NCBI RefSeq assembly: GCF_002943565.1
Contig: NZ_PJCH01000005.1
Coordinates: 744,001 to 808,000, forward strand
Reading direction: 5' to 3'
DNA from: Hyphococcus luteus
GTDB lineage: Bacteria > Pseudomonadota > Alphaproteobacteria > Caulobacterales > Parvularculaceae
DNA: 64,000 bases
Part shown: positions 44,065 to 55,550 of the stretch, in pieces
How the letters are laid out: each line of letters opens with the position of its first letter
Numbering within the stretch: position 1 is the stretch's first letter
Notes under the pieces: model-generated
The model's input: only the letters and a program-made list of their open reading frames with translations
Database searches by the model: none
Told to the model about the DNA's origin: nothing
Position numbers and translations under genes: made by a program

Positions 44065-44670
44065 CTAACGCCCGCGCACTCTTTCCATAAATTCCGTCCA
44101 CGGAAAATTTACGCCGGGGTCGGTGCGCCGCCCGGGATCGAGCCGGGCGTGGCTCGTGACATGAGCGAGGTTCGGGTATTTCGCCCAGGCGTAACGCACG
44201 ATCGCGGCGGCGGCCTCGATCTGCCAGTCCGAAAACGGGTCTTCGCCGTCCTGCCGGTTGACGACTTCGATCCCCAGCGACGCGCGGTTCAGATTGTTCG
44301 CGCCGTCGCAGATATCCGGATGCGCGCAGGACCGGCGCACATGCCAGGCGGCGAGCCTTTCGGGGCAGGTCGCCCAGACATGGCGTCCGTGCGCCGGTTC
44401 ATCCTTGCCCGGCACCACCCAGTGAAAGCTGGCGCGTCCGGCCGCCATGACCGAGACAGCGCCGTCAGTGGTCGAGCCCGCCGTCGCATGAATGACGATA
44501 AGACGGACCGTCTCTTCCGGCGGTCCCCCGCGCAAAGAAGCGACGGTGCCCGCAACCGCCCAGGCGCGCTTATGGATGGTTTCCGCAAGGGGCGCCGGCT
44601 CAGGTCTGAAAGGAAGGTCGAACTGGTAATTTTTCGGATCGGCCGCGATGCGGGTCTCGGGCTTGGTCAT
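44065..44670 (-). CDS. N-acetylmuramoyl-L-alanine amidase
   Basis: The 201-residue protein contains an Amidase_2 domain with zinc-binding His in VIHATAGSTTDG near residue 60 and a second His in VTSHARLDPGRRTDPG near residue 178. The His/Asp arrangement is that of the AmpD/AmiD type, which removes stem peptides from muramic acid. There is no signal peptide, which favours a cytoplasmic muropeptide-recycling role. It is convergent with rutE and divergent from tsaB. Confidence 0.88.
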   Translation of the reverse strand: MTKPETRIAADPKNYQFDLPFRPEPAPLAETIHKRAWAVAGTVASLRGGPPEETVRLIVIHATAGSTTDGAVSVMAAGRASFHWVVPGKDEPAHGRHVWATCPERLAAWHVRRSCAHPDICDGANNLNRASLGIEVVNRQDGEDPFSDWQIEAAAAIVRYAWAKYPNLAHVTSHARLDPGRRTDPGVNFPWTEFMERVRGR

Positions 44671-44735
44671 GAGGACCTCCGTGGGAAGGTTTTTTCGGTT
44701 TTGCGCCGGCGCCGGCGTCGAGTAGGTAAGCGGCC

Positions 44736-45407
44736 ATGCTGGTGATGGGTCTCGATACGGCGTTGAAGCGCTGCTCGGTCGCTATTCTAAGGGGCGATCA
44801 GGTGCTCGCGGATGAATCCGTCGGGCTCGAACGCGGCCATGCGGAATATCTGGCCCCCATGGCGGCGGCGGCGCTCGCCAAGGCCGGCGTCGCCGTGCGC
44901 GATCTCGACCGGGTCGGGGTCGTCATCGGCCCCGGCGGTTTCACCGGCGTGCGCGTGGCGCTCTCCTTCGCCCGCGGGCTCGGCGTCGGGACCGGCGTCG
45001 CCGTCGTCGGGGTGACCAGCCTTGCGGCCCTGGCTGCTCCTGTAGGCGCGCCGCTGGTCGCGCCGGTGATCGACGCAAGGCGGGGACAGGTTTACGCCGG
45101 GCTTTACGGGGAAGACGGCGAGGTTCTCATGCCGCCATTCGTTACGGATCCGGAAGAAGCGTTGAAAAGATTGAAGGAAAAGGCCGTCGGCGCGCCGCTG
45201 GCGCTGGCCGGCTCCGGCGCCGCGCTGATCGAGCCTATGCCCCCGGGCTGGGCCGTTTCCGGGGCGGAAGACATCGACGCCAAGGCGGTCGCGCGTCTCG
45301 CCGCCGCCGCGCCGGCGCCGGAAGGCCCGCCGGCGCCGCTTTACCTGCGCGCGCCCGACGCCAAGCCCGGCCGGCCGGGCCTCTTCAAAGGGGCATCCGG
45401 CGCATGA
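44736..45407 (+). CDS. tsaB: tRNA threonylcarbamoyladenosine biosynthesis protein TsaB
   Basis: TsaB is an inactive-fold partner of TsaD and TsaE in making t6A at position 37 of ANN-decoding tRNAs. The 223-residue protein has the start GLDTALKRCSVAIL and the GPGGFTGVRVALSFARGL segment near residue 67. Length and order before rimI are usual. The rimI start overlaps its stop. Confidence 0.93.
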   Translation: MLVMGLDTALKRCSVAILRGDQVLADESVGLERGHAEYLAPMAAAALAKAGVAVRDLDRVGVVIGPGGFTGVRVALSFARGLGVGTGVAVVGVTSLAALAAPVGAPLVAPVIDARRGQVYAGLYGEDGEVLMPPFVTDPEEALKRLKEKAVGAPLALAGSGAALIEPMPPGWAVSGAEDIDAKAVARLAAAAPAPEGPPAPLYLRAPDAKPGRPGLFKGASGA

Positions 45408-45850
45408 CCGGCTGGCGCATCTGGACGGCCATCAAAGAAGACGCCGATGCGCTGGCCGAGCTTGAAGCGCTCGCCTTTGGCGGGAGGAGCTGGGGCGCGG
45501 ACAATGTGAAGGAGAGCTTTGTCGCGTCCCGCGTGACAGTTCTTTTCGGTGGCGAAAGCAAATCGAAACCGCAAGGCTTCGCCGTCTGGCGCGATCTCGG
45601 GGACGAGGCGGAGCTTTTGACCATCGGCGTCGCCGCCGCGGCGCGGCGCAAGGGCCTCGGCGCGGCGCTCCTCGCCGCCGTCCTCGATGCGGCGCACGGC
45701 GTCGGCGCCAATCGCTTTTTCCTTGAGGTCGGCGCGGACAACGCCGCCGCTCGCGCTCTTTACGCGCGCGCCGGTTTTTCTCAGGTTGGCGTCAGGAAAG
45801 CCTACTATGCCGACGGCGCCGATGCGGACGTTCTGGCGCGGGACTTGTAG
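45404..45850 (+). CDS. rimI: Ribosomal protein S18 alanine N-acetyltransferase-like RimI
   Basis: The 148-residue GNAT enzyme has the acetyl-CoA-binding motif RRKGLGAALLAAVLDAA near residue 81 and the family's FFLEVGADNAAARALYARAGF stretch near residue 105. RimI acetylates the N-terminal Ala of S18. The overlap with tsaB and the fur gene downstream are the standard alphaproteobacterial order. Confidence 0.9.
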   Translation: MTGWRIWTAIKEDADALAELEALAFGGRSWGADNVKESFVASRVTVLFGGESKSKPQGFAVWRDLGDEAELLTIGVAAAARRKGLGAALLAAVLDAAHGVGANRFFLEVGADNAAARALYARAGFSQVGVRKAYYADGADADVLARDL

Positions 45851-45952
45851 GCCCATCAGTCTTCGCTTTCGAGTTGCATGGCGGGGCCGGCGCGTTGATA
45901 AAGGGCTTTGGCGCATAGAGCGCATAGGACCGCTTTCACCGGGGAAGACGAC

Positions 45953-46369
45953 ATGGACCGGCTCGAAAAACTTTGCACCGAAAAAGGCATGCGCATGACC
46001 GAGCAGCGCCGGGTGATCGCCCGCGTTCTGTCCTCGGCGCACGACCATCCCGATGTGGAGGAGATCCACCGGCGCGCCACCGAGATCGACGCCAATATCT
46101 CGATCGCCACGGTTTACCGCACCATGCGTCTTTTCGAAGAGGCAGGCGTCGTCGAGCGCCATGACTTCCAGGACGGGCGGGCCCGCTATGAAGAGGCGAC
46201 GGAAAGCCACCACGACCATCTCATCGATCTGCGCTCCGGCGAGGTGATCGAATTCGTCAATGACGAGATCGAGGCGCTGCAAAGAAAGATCGCCGAACAG
46301 CACGGCTATAAGCTCGTCGACCACCGGCTGGAGCTTTACGGCGTGCCCTTGGAAAAGAAGAAAGACTGA
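45953..46369 (+). CDS. fur: Fur family transcriptional regulator
   Basis: The 138-residue protein has a winged-helix DNA-binding half (RMTEQRRVIARVL, then ISIATVYRTMRLFEEAGVV) and a dimerisation half with the metal-binding ESHHDHLIDLRSG near residue 83. It lacks the extra Cys pairs of some Fur proteins. In Alphaproteobacteria the Fur-like protein at this position may respond to iron or manganese (Mur). The ATG at 45,953 has GGGGAAGA upstream. Confidence 0.93.
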   Translation: MDRLEKLCTEKGMRMTEQRRVIARVLSSAHDHPDVEEIHRRATEIDANISIATVYRTMRLFEEAGVVERHDFQDGRARYEEATESHHDHLIDLRSGEVIEFVNDEIEALQRKIAEQHGYKLVDHRLELYGVPLEKKKD

Positions 46370-46413
46370 GCTCCGGCGGCGTTAGCCGAATCTGCTAAAT
46401 TGCAGCGAAAAAG

Positions 46414-46461
46414 CTTGACGCCAGTGGGTAAACTGGTCAGTGTACCAGCCAAGACGTCAAG
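46414..46461 (+). promoter_or_regulatory. Operator-like array upstream of the diiron protein gene
   Basis: A possible -35 element TTGACG starts at 46,415. The bases after it alternate CCAGT and ACTGG half-sites: CCAGT at 46,421, ACTGG at 46,432 and ACCAG at 46,444, which make two overlapping inverted repeats. A further 7-base inverted repeat CTTGACG / CGTCAAG brackets the whole stretch (46,414-46,420 and 46,455-46,461). This looks like an operator for a dimeric regulator such as a TetR protein. The regulator is not adjacent. Confidence 0.5.
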
Positions 46462-46538
46462 TCAGGCAAACCGGCTGTCCGCGGCTGCGCCTATAAGAGC
46501 AAGAATGTCAGCCGCCGCGAGCCCTTTGGAGGAAACGC

Positions 46539-47651
46539 ATGGCTTCTTTGCGCGAGCTTTACCCGATCCCCGATATCGATCCTTGCTGGACCGTGCCCCA
46601 GAATTTCGAAGCGTCCTTCGACTGGGAATATGACGACGGCCGCAAGCAGATGATGCACCTTTATCAAAAGGGCAAGGACATGCAGTGGGATGCGCTCGAG
46701 CGCATCGACTGGTCTTTGGACCTCGATGAAGAAAACCCCATGCAGATCAAAGACGAGATGGGCGGCATCGCGCATCTGCCGTTGTGGGAGAAGATGAGCC
46801 GCAAGGAAAAGGCCGAGCTTCGCCGCCATCAGCAGGCTTGGACCACGTCGCAATTCATGCAGGGCGAGCAGGCGGCGCTGATCTGCGCCGCGAAGATCGT
46901 GCAGCAGGTGCCCGATCTCGACGCCAAGTTCTACGCCTCGACCCAGGTGATGGACGAAGCGCGCCATGTGGAAGCGTATAAAAAACTCCTGCAGGCTTTC
47001 GGCGTCGCCTATCCCATGACAGGCCCGTTGCAGACGCTGGTGGATCAGGCCTTGCGGGATTCGCGCTGGGACATGACGTATCTCGCCATGCAGGTGGTGA
47101 TCGAGGGGCTGGCGCTCGCCGCCTTCAACAATATCCGCGAGACCGCCGGCAATCCGCTGGCGCAGCAGGTCAACGCCTATGTGATGCAGGATGAATCGCG
47201 TCACGTCGCCTTCGGCCGGCTGACGCTGAAGGAATATTATCCGCAGCTGACGCAAAAAGAACGCGATGAGCGCGAGGAATTCCTCGTCGAGGCCTGCTAT
47301 CACATGCGCGACCGGTTCGAGGCGCGCGAGCTTTACGAAGCGCTCGACCTGCCCGTCGACGAAATCGTCGAAGCGCAAATGGCGTCGGGCTATCAGCAGA
47401 TGTTCCGCACCATGCTGTTCTCGCGCATCGTGCCGATCGTGCGCGACATCGGCCTGTGGTCAGACAAGATTCAGAAAGCCTATACGGAGATGGGCGTCAT
47501 CGGCTTTGCCGATGTGGATTACGGCGAGCTCATGCAGCACGACAATGAGCGCGCCGAAGAATTCGACGAAATGAACAAGCGCAAGCGCCAGGGCTATGTC
47601 GAAGAAGTCGCCGCGCTTGGCGAATCCGGCGGCGTCGCCGCGGCGGAATAA
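46539..47651 (+). CDS. Ferritin-like diiron protein
   Basis: The 370-residue protein is a ferritin-like four-helix enzyme with a complete set of six diiron ligands: Glu110 (QGEQAAL), Glu140 and His143 (DEARH), Glu189 (VIEGLA), and Glu219 and His222 (DESRH). This is the ligand pattern of R2-like oxygenases, acyl-ACP desaturases and AurF-type N-oxygenases. I cannot place it in one of these with confidence. A GGAGGA ribosome site precedes the ATG. It is monocistronic, between a possible operator and a strong terminator. Confidence 0.82.
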   Translation: MASLRELYPIPDIDPCWTVPQNFEASFDWEYDDGRKQMMHLYQKGKDMQWDALERIDWSLDLDEENPMQIKDEMGGIAHLPLWEKMSRKEKAELRRHQQAWTTSQFMQGEQAALICAAKIVQQVPDLDAKFYASTQVMDEARHVEAYKKLLQAFGVAYPMTGPLQTLVDQALRDSRWDMTYLAMQVVIEGLALAAFNNIRETAGNPLAQQVNAYVMQDESRHVAFGRLTLKEYYPQLTQKERDEREEFLVEACYHMRDRFEARELYEALDLPVDEIVEAQMASGYQQMFRTMLFSRIVPIVRDIGLWSDKIQKAYTEMGVIGFADVDYGELMQHDNERAEEFDEMNKRKRQGYVEEVAALGESGGVAAAE

Positions 47652-47668
47652 AACGCAGGCTGCCTGAG

Positions 47669-47711
47669 TACGAAAAAAGCGATAGACTCTGTTCAATCGC
47701 TTTTTTTCGTA
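47669..47711. terminator. Bidirectional terminator after the diiron gene
   Basis: Long arms starting TACGAAAAAAGCGAT and ending ATCGC-T7-CGTA pair almost perfectly around a 12-base loop. The A-run and T-run mean it can stop transcription from either direction. It lies between the diiron gene and the convergent lipoprotein gene. Confidence 0.92.
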
Positions 47712-47729
47712 TTCCCCATTTCGGAAAAA

Positions 47730-48380
47730 TCAAACGCCCGAGAAGTTCCTGCGGTGAAGCGGTTCCGGCGCGGCGTAATTCTCCGTGCTGTCCTGTTCGA
47801 TCTTGTCGGCGAGGGCGTCGGCGGAGCGGCCCAGTTCGCGGATTGCGGACGCATAGGAGTCGCGGATGGCGTTGAGCCGGGTTTCATCCACCGGCTCTCC
47901 GTCTTTTTCGAGTTGTTTGGCGGCGTTCACGTAAATCTGCCGGTTTTCCCTCAGCGCCTGGATCGCGGTTTCGAGCATGACGACGTCGTTCATGGTGAGC
48001 CGCGGCGCGGCGAGCGCCCCGTCCGCCGCCGCGAGCAGCCGGTCGGCGGCGGCGAGATTGGCGTTGGCGTCGCCCGCCAGCATGAAAAAGCGCGCGCCTT
48101 CAGGCTGCAGGGCCTCGAGATAAACGTCCACAGCCTTGCTGCGGGTCATCCGATCGTCGGACGCGGCGCCCGTTATGCGGGAAATGAAAGAGACTTCTTC
48201 AACGCGCGGCCATGGCGCGGTCTCCACCGCTTTGACGGCGTCGGCGAGCACCTCGCGCTCGGCGACGACTTCACGCCGCGCATCAGATTGTGAAGTGAGC
48301 GGATTGACGGCGCAGCCGCCTGATAAAAGCAAGACAAATGCGGCGAAACCGCCGACTAGCCCTGAACCCCGTTTCAACAA
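47730..48380 (-). CDS. Hypothetical lipoprotein
   Basis: The 216-residue protein has a lipoprotein signal with lipobox LSGGC at residues 19-23, so it is probably attached to a membrane in the periplasm. The rest is mostly helical, with Ala/Glu/Arg-rich stretches around residues 30-60 and 100-200. I do not recognise the family. It is convergent with the diiron gene and divergent from the proline iminopeptidase gene. Confidence 0.72.
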   Translation of the reverse strand: MLKRGSGLVGGFAAFVLLLSGGCAVNPLTSQSDARREVVAEREVLADAVKAVETAPWPRVEEVSFISRITGAASDDRMTRSKAVDVYLEALQPEGARFFMLAGDANANLAAADRLLAAADGALAAPRLTMNDVVMLETAIQALRENRQIYVNAAKQLEKDGEPVDETRLNAIRDSYASAIRELGRSADALADKIEQDSTENYAAPEPLHRRNFSGV

Positions 48381-48442
48381 ACCCCGACTCCGCAGAAAGA
48401 CTTGTTACACATGTCTCTCCCCACTAAACGCTAACTCATTAA

Positions 48443-50394
<1,952 letters not shown>

Positions 50395-50580
50395 CGCGCC
50401 GGATTTCTCCCGTGAAAAAGCAGAGCCGCAAAGCTTTTTGGCATTTCGGCAATTCTCCGCATCGAACCGCCGGCATATGCCCCCTCGAAACGATTTAACA
50501 CAAACACCGCCTTTCGACGACAGGCGCGTTCAGCCGCCGCTGCAACAAGAGGCAAAGCTACCGGCGGAAAGGAACCGGCC

Positions 50581-51351
50581 ATGAAACCAGCGCTTTATCT
50601 CATTTACGCCCTTGTGGGGTATATCATCGGGCTCGCCAATATCGCTTATATTGTCGGTTTTCTGGCCGACATCGGGGTGCCGAAGGGGATCGGCGACGGG
50701 CCTCAAACTCCGATGTCTCAGGCGACGGTCATAGACGCGGGGTTGGTGTTGTTGTTCGGACTGCATCACTCCGTCACCGCCAGAACGGCGTTCAAGAAGC
50801 AGTGGACGAAAATCATCCCGGCGCCCATCGAGCGGGCGACTTATCTTTACATGACCGCTTTTATGTCAGTCATCCTGGTCGTGTTCTGGCGGCCTATTCC
50901 AGTCACGGTCTGGCATGTCGACTATCCCTGGGCCGGCGCCATTTACAGTCTTTATTTGCTGGTTTGGGCGCTGATGTTCTCAGCGACTTTTCATTTCGGT
51001 CATTTCTCGTTTTTCGGCGTTGCGCAGGCCTGGGCCGAATTCAGAAAATCTCCGCCCCGGCAGGGAGGGATGACGGCTCGTTTTCTTTACGCGCTCGTAC
51101 GCCATCCGATCAGTCTTGGCTGGATGATCACGCCTCTGATTGTTCCGCATTTGACCGTCGGCCACCTTGTGTTTGCCGGCGCGACCTTTGTCTACATCAT
51201 GGCCGCAACGCCATTTGAAGAGGCGGATCTCATCGAAGAGCTCGGCGACGAATATCGTGAATATAAAAAGCGCACGCCCGCTTTCGTTCCGCGTCTTGGA
51301 GCAAACAAGACGGATGACGGCGTCGTCGCGGCGGAAGGGAGGAAGATGTGA
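50581..51351 (+). CDS. MddA-like membrane S-methyltransferase (NnrU/ICMT-related)
   Basis: The 256-residue membrane protein has about six hydrophobic segments. It has LLFGLHHSVTARTAFK near residue 58, YALVRHPISLGWM near residue 170 and the C-terminal EEADLIEELGDEYREYKKRTPAFVP near residue 217. This RHP plus EE pattern is shared by isoprenylcysteine methyltransferases, NnrU and MddA. The first segment and the end resemble MddA, which makes dimethyl sulfide from methanethiol, but other relatives cannot be excluded. It is coupled to the hydrolase gene by a GTGA overlap. Confidence 0.72.
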   Translation: MKPALYLIYALVGYIIGLANIAYIVGFLADIGVPKGIGDGPQTPMSQATVIDAGLVLLFGLHHSVTARTAFKKQWTKIIPAPIERATYLYMTAFMSVILVVFWRPIPVTVWHVDYPWAGAIYSLYLLVWALMFSATFHFGHFSFFGVAQAWAEFRKSPPRQGGMTARFLYALVRHPISLGWMITPLIVPHLTVGHLVFAGATFVYIMAATPFEEADLIEELGDEYREYKKRTPAFVPRLGANKTDDGVVAAEGRKM

Positions 51352-52223
51352 ACGAAACGATTTACGGCGCCATGCTCCGGCGGCGAACTCTGCTCACGAC
51401 GTTGATGGCCGCGCCTTTCGCCGCCTGCGGCGCGCGCAAGAAGAATGAGGCGATGAATATGAGAACAAGCAAAGCGAAGGCCGGGGACGGCGTGACTATA
51501 CGTTATGCAGTGATCGGCGAGGGAAAGCCGCTCGTGTTGTTGCATGGCTTTTCCGATCAGATCGATTCCTGGACGGAATTCGGTTATGTCGATGCGCTGG
51601 CGTCGGCGGGGCGCCGGCTCGTTCTCATCGACCAGCGCGGCCATGGCGGAACGAGCGCGCCGCATGATATTGACGCTTATGCGCCAGCGCGGCGGGCGGG
51701 CGACATCGCCGCCGTGCTGGACGAAATAGGCGCTGAGCGCGCTGACATATTCGGCTATTCCATGGGCGGCTGGACGGCGCTCAATGTTGCGCGCTTTCAC
51801 GCCGGCCGCGTCGACCGTCTGATTGTCGGCGGCTGCCATCCGTTCGGTCAGAATATGGCGTTTTACCGGGAGGCCGTGGCCGGCGATATTGGAAAATGGA
51901 TCGGCATTGTCGAACAGCTCGGCGGCCCCATGCCCGCCCGATGGAAAGAGCGGGTGCGAAACACGGACATTATCGCGTTGCGTGCGGCCGTCGCCGAAGA
52001 CCGGCCGGATATTTCGAACGCGTTCTCCGGTTTCGAGCGGCCGGCGCTGTTTTTTTCAGGCGGCGACGATCCGTTGCACGATGCGGTTGCGCGCTGTGCG
52101 GAATTCTTTCCCGATGCGCGTTTTGCTGAAATCGAAGGCTGCAACCACATGACGGCCTTTCTGCGCGCCGACCTTGTCGCGCTGCGGCTGAACGCCTTTC
52201 TCGCAGAACGGGCTCCGACTTAA
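51348..52223 (+). CDS. Alpha/beta hydrolase lipoprotein
   Basis: The 291-residue protein begins with an Arg-rich segment (LRRRTLLTTLMAAPFAAC) whose lipobox ends at Cys27. This suggests export, perhaps by the Tat route, and lipidation. The hydrolase core has LLHGFSDQIDSW near residue 64, the nucleophile Ser in FGYSMGGWTA near residue 135 and a His in GCNHMTAF near residue 266. The substrate is unknown. GTG at 51,348 overlaps the methyltransferase stop. Confidence 0.82.
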   Translation: MNETIYGAMLRRRTLLTTLMAAPFAACGARKKNEAMNMRTSKAKAGDGVTIRYAVIGEGKPLVLLHGFSDQIDSWTEFGYVDALASAGRRLVLIDQRGHGGTSAPHDIDAYAPARRAGDIAAVLDEIGAERADIFGYSMGGWTALNVARFHAGRVDRLIVGGCHPFGQNMAFYREAVAGDIGKWIGIVEQLGGPMPARWKERVRNTDIIALRAAVAEDRPDISNAFSGFERPALFFSGGDDPLHDAVARCAEFFPDARFAEIEGCNHMTAFLRADLVALRLNAFLAERAPT

Positions 52224-52242
52224 GACCTTCGGCCGGCCTGGC

Positions 52243-53001
52243 TCACCCCGGACAATAGGCCGCCGCGACGACGCCTTTTTGTCCCGGTTCCTGAACGATA
52301 AGGGCGCAGCCTTCGCCTTCCGCCGGCGCGGGTGCCGTCAAATCTCCGCCGCGCCGGCGCACAAGGCCCAAAGGCTCCATGCCGGTCACCACATTCACTT
52401 CGTCGAAGGTCTTGCCGGCGTTTTTGCCGCTGGTGATGTCGGTGACGACGTGTTTTTTGAAGGTGACGAGATAGGCGTTGCCGCCGGCTTCGCTTTTTCC
52501 GATGTCGAACCGGACGGCGCCGTCTTTGTTGATATGCGCGAAAACTTTTGCGCCATCATCCGGCGCGGCCTCGATCAGTTCCCTGATTTTTTCCTCGCTG
52601 GCGCCGACAGTCTGCGCCGCGCCGTTGACGATCGCCTGCGGCGTGTAAATCGAACTCCTGTGGCGGATGTTCATGTTGTAGCGCTTCTGGCGCTTGGTGT
52701 AGGCGGCCTCGGAAAAGGGGTCGACCCAGCGGCCGTTCTCCGAGGTGGTCATGTTCCAGTAGTCCACATGCCAGGACAGCGCGACCACGTCGTCGCGCGC
52801 GGCGATTTTCGGAAAGAGGGCCGCCGCGGGCGGGCACATATTGCAGGCCTGGGAGAGGAAGAGCTCGACGAGGACAGGGCTTTCCGCGTCTTCACGGGGT
52901 TGGGCCTGCGCCGGGAAGGCGCAAAGAACGGCCGCAAAGAAAAATCCTGCGGCGGCGCTTTTGCCGTGCAAGCGGATCGAAATCCGGCGATTTTCGCCCA
53001 T
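52243..53001 (-). CDS. DUF1223 domain-containing secreted protein
   Basis: The 252-residue protein has a signal peptide ending near residue 33 (AFPAQAQ) and a DUF1223 domain with the thioredoxin-like start ELFLSQACNMCPPA near residue 44, in which CNMC is a possible redox Cys pair. The segments LSWHVDYWN and YTPQAIVNGA are typical. The family is predicted periplasmic with unknown substrate. The start at 53,001 is chosen for its GAGGGTGA upstream and the signal peptide; the longer frame upstream is unlikely. Confidence 0.85.
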   Translation of the reverse strand: MGENRRISIRLHGKSAAAGFFFAAVLCAFPAQAQPREDAESPVLVELFLSQACNMCPPAAALFPKIAARDDVVALSWHVDYWNMTTSENGRWVDPFSEAAYTKRQKRYNMNIRHRSSIYTPQAIVNGAAQTVGASEEKIRELIEAAPDDGAKVFAHINKDGAVRFDIGKSEAGGNAYLVTFKKHVVTDITSGKNAGKTFDEVNVVTGMEPLGLVRRRGGDLTAPAPAEGEGCALIVQEPGQKGVVAAAYCPG

Positions 53002-53190
53002 GTCACCCTCAAGAAAGCAGATACGCGCTCTCTCCCTCGCCGCAACATGCCGCGCACGCGGTGCGCGATCAAACCAAAGTTTCTCACAAAAATGCGAGTT
53101 TTCGCGCGCCCTTGCAGGCATGTTGCAGGATGATTGCATCGCGCGGCCCGCCCGCCTAAATAGCGGGTCTTTCGCAAATGCCAGAGAAAC

Positions 53191-54570
53191 ATGACCGATC
53201 CGCGGCCAAAACAAGGTAAATCCGTCTTCATCCGCACCTATGGGTGCCAGATGAACGTCTATGATTCCGAGCGCATGGCCGGGCTGTTAAAACCGCTGGG
53301 CTATGGGCTTGCGGACAAGCCCGAGGGCGCGGATCTCGTTATCCTCAACACCTGCCATATCCGGGAAAAGGCGGCCGAGAAGGTCTATTCGGAGCTGGGG
53401 CGGCTGAAACGGCTGAAAGCTGACAAAGCAAAGACCGGCGGCGAGATGAAAATCGCGGTGGCCGGCTGCGTCGCCCAGGCCGAAGGCCCGGAGATCGCCG
53501 CGCGCGCCCCGCAGGTGGATATGGTCGTCGGCCCCCAGGCCTATCACCGCCTGCCGGAGCTGATCGCGAAAGCGGCGCGCGAGCGCGGCGATGTTCTCGA
53601 CACGGATTTTGCGGTGGAGGAGAAATTCGACCGGCTCGCGGCCCGCGAAGCGGCGGGGCCGTCCGCGTTTCTCACCGTTCAGGAGGGCTGCGATAAATTC
53701 TGCACCTTCTGCGTCGTTCCCTATACGCGGGGGGCCGAAGTCTCGCGCAATGTGGACGCCATCGTCGCCGAAGCCCGGTCGCTCGCGGCGCAAGGGGTGC
53801 GCGAGATCACGCTGATCGGCCAGAACGTCAACGCCTGGGCCTCGGCGCCGCCGGCGGGCGTTTCGGGCGATCAATGGGGGCTCGGCGAGCTTTGCCGGCA
53901 TCTCGCCAAAATCGACGGGATCGAGCGCATCCGCTTTACCACCTCCCACCCGCGCGACATGGATGACGGGCTGATCGCCGCCCTCGCGGAAGAGGAAAAA
54001 CTGATGCCCTATCTGCACCTGCCCGTGCAGGCGGGCTCGGACAAGATTTTAAAGGCCATGAATCGCGGCCATAACGGCGAGCACTACGTTCGCTTGATCG
54101 AGCGCATCCGCGCTGCACGCCCCGACATCGCCCTTTCCGGCGACTTCATCGTTGGTTTCCCAGGCGAAACGAACGAGGATTTTGAAGCGACTTTGGCCCT
54201 TGTGGAGGAAGTCGGCTACGCCTCGGCCTATTCCTTCAAATATTCCCGCCGGCCGGGAACGCCCGGCGCGGCGATGGGCAAGCAGGTCGCCGAAGACGAG
54301 AAGGACGCGCGCCTCGCGCGGCTCCAGAGCCTTCTGGAAAGCCAGCGCCAGGCTTTCAACGCCGCCCAGATCGGGGCCGAATTGCCGGTCCTTTTTGAAA
54401 AGCCGGGCCGTAATGAGGGCCAGCTTGTGGGGCGGTCCCCATATTTGCAAAGCGTTCACGTCCGGGCGCCACACTCTCTTCTTGGAAAGATTGTTAAGGT
54501 GAAGATCGAGGATGTGACGCCGAATGCGCTTGCGGGCGCATTGAGCAGCAAGGAAGAGGCCGCCGCTTGA
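53191..54570 (+). CDS. miaB: tRNA-2-methylthio-N6-dimethylallyladenosine synthase MiaB
   Basis: MiaB adds the methylthio group to i6A37 of tRNA. The 459-residue protein has the three domains in order: UPF0004 with TYGCQMN and NTCHIRE; radical SAM with [15 protein letters not shown] near residue 167; and a C-terminal TRAM domain. It starts the phoH-ybeY-corC-lnt block and overlaps the phoH start by four bases. Confidence 0.96.
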   Translation: MTDPRPKQGKSVFIRTYGCQMNVYDSERMAGLLKPLGYGLADKPEGADLVILNTCHIREKAAEKVYSELGRLKRLKADKAKTGGEMKIAVAGCVAQAEGPEIAARAPQVDMVVGPQAYHRLPELIAKAARERGDVLDTDFAVEEKFDRLAAREAAGPSAFLTVQEGCDKFCTFCVVPYTRGAEVSRNVDAIVAEARSLAAQGVREITLIGQNVNAWASAPPAGVSGDQWGLGELCRHLAKIDGIERIRFTTSHPRDMDDGLIAALAEEEKLMPYLHLPVQAGSDKILKAMNRGHNGEHYVRLIERIRAARPDIALSGDFIVGFPGETNEDFEATLALVEEVGYASAYSFKYSRRPGTPGAAMGKQVAEDEKDARLARLQSLLESQRQAFNAAQIGAELPVLFEKPGRNEGQLVGRSPYLQSVHVRAPHSLLGKIVKVKIEDVTPNALAGALSSKEEAAA

Positions 54571-55550
54571 GCGAACACGACAAGGCAACTGGGCCTTCCG
54601 GCGATATCGAGCATATCGACTTTGACGACAACCTTCTGGTTGCGGCGCTTTCCGGCGAACATGACGCCCATCTCGTGCTTTTGGAAAACGCGCTTGGCGT
54701 CAGGATCGATCCCAAGGGCAACCGCTTTGCGGTGAGCGGCCCGCCGGCGGCGCGCGAGCGCGCAATCGCCGCGCTTTCCGCGCTCTATGCCAAGCTTGCC
54801 CGCGGCGAGACGGTGGCCGAAGGCGAAGTGCGGGCGGCGGCGAAACTCTCCGAAGCGCCGGCGGAAGTGCACGCCATGAAGCCCGGCATCAAGACGCCGA
54901 AACGCCTGATCAGCGCGCGCACGGCCAACCAGGCGGCGTATTTGCGCGCGCTTGGCGAAAACGATCTCACCTTCGGCGTCGGGCCCGCCGGCACCGGCAA
55001 GACCTATCTCGCCGTCGCTCATGCGGTGAGCCTGTTGCTTTCCGGCAAGGTGGAGCGGGTGATCCTGTCGCGTCCGGCGCTCGAGGCGGGCGAGCGCCTC
55101 GGTTTTCTGCCGGGAGAGATGAAGGAGAAGCTCGATCCTTACATGCGTCCTCTCTATGACGCGCTCCACGATATGATGCATGCGGATTATGTGGAGCGGC
55201 GCATGGCTGCGGGCGATATCGAGATCGCGCCGCTTGCGTTCATGCGGGGGCGGACGCTCGCCCGCGCCGCGGTCATTCTCGACGAGGCGCAGAACGCGAC
55301 GCCCGCGCAGATGAAGATGTTTCTCACCCGTCTCGGCGAAGGCGCCCACATGGCGATCACCGGCGATCCGAGCCAGACCGATTTGCCGTCGGGCGAAATG
55401 TCCGGCCTCGCCGACGCGCTCGGCGTTCTCGCAGGGCTAAGGGGCGTCGCGGAAATCCGCTTCGAGGCGGCCGACGTCATCCGCCATCCGCTCGTGGCGC
55501 GGATCATCGACGCCTATGACAAGCGCGCCCGGCGCTCTTCCCGGCCATGA
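54567..55550 (+). CDS. phoH: PhoH family ATPase
   Basis: The 327-residue protein has Walker A in [15 protein letters not shown] near residue 138 and Walker B in [24 protein letters not shown] near residue 230. It belongs to the PhoH/YbeZ group, linked by context to YbeY and RNA processing. The start is TTG at 54,567, overlapping the miaB stop; no ATG fits as well. The ybeY gene overlaps its end. Confidence 0.92.
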   Translation: MSEHDKATGPSGDIEHIDFDDNLLVAALSGEHDAHLVLLENALGVRIDPKGNRFAVSGPPAARERAIAALSALYAKLARGETVAEGEVRAAAKLSEAPAEVHAMKPGIKTPKRLISARTANQAAYLRALGENDLTFGVGPAGTGKTYLAVAHAVSLLLSGKVERVILSRPALEAGERLGFLPGEMKEKLDPYMRPLYDALHDMMHADYVERRMAAGDIEIAPLAFMRGRTLARAAVILDEAQNATPAQMKMFLTRLGEGAHMAITGDPSQTDLPSGEMSGLADALGVLAGLRGVAEIRFEAADVIRHPLVARIIDAYDKRARRSSRP

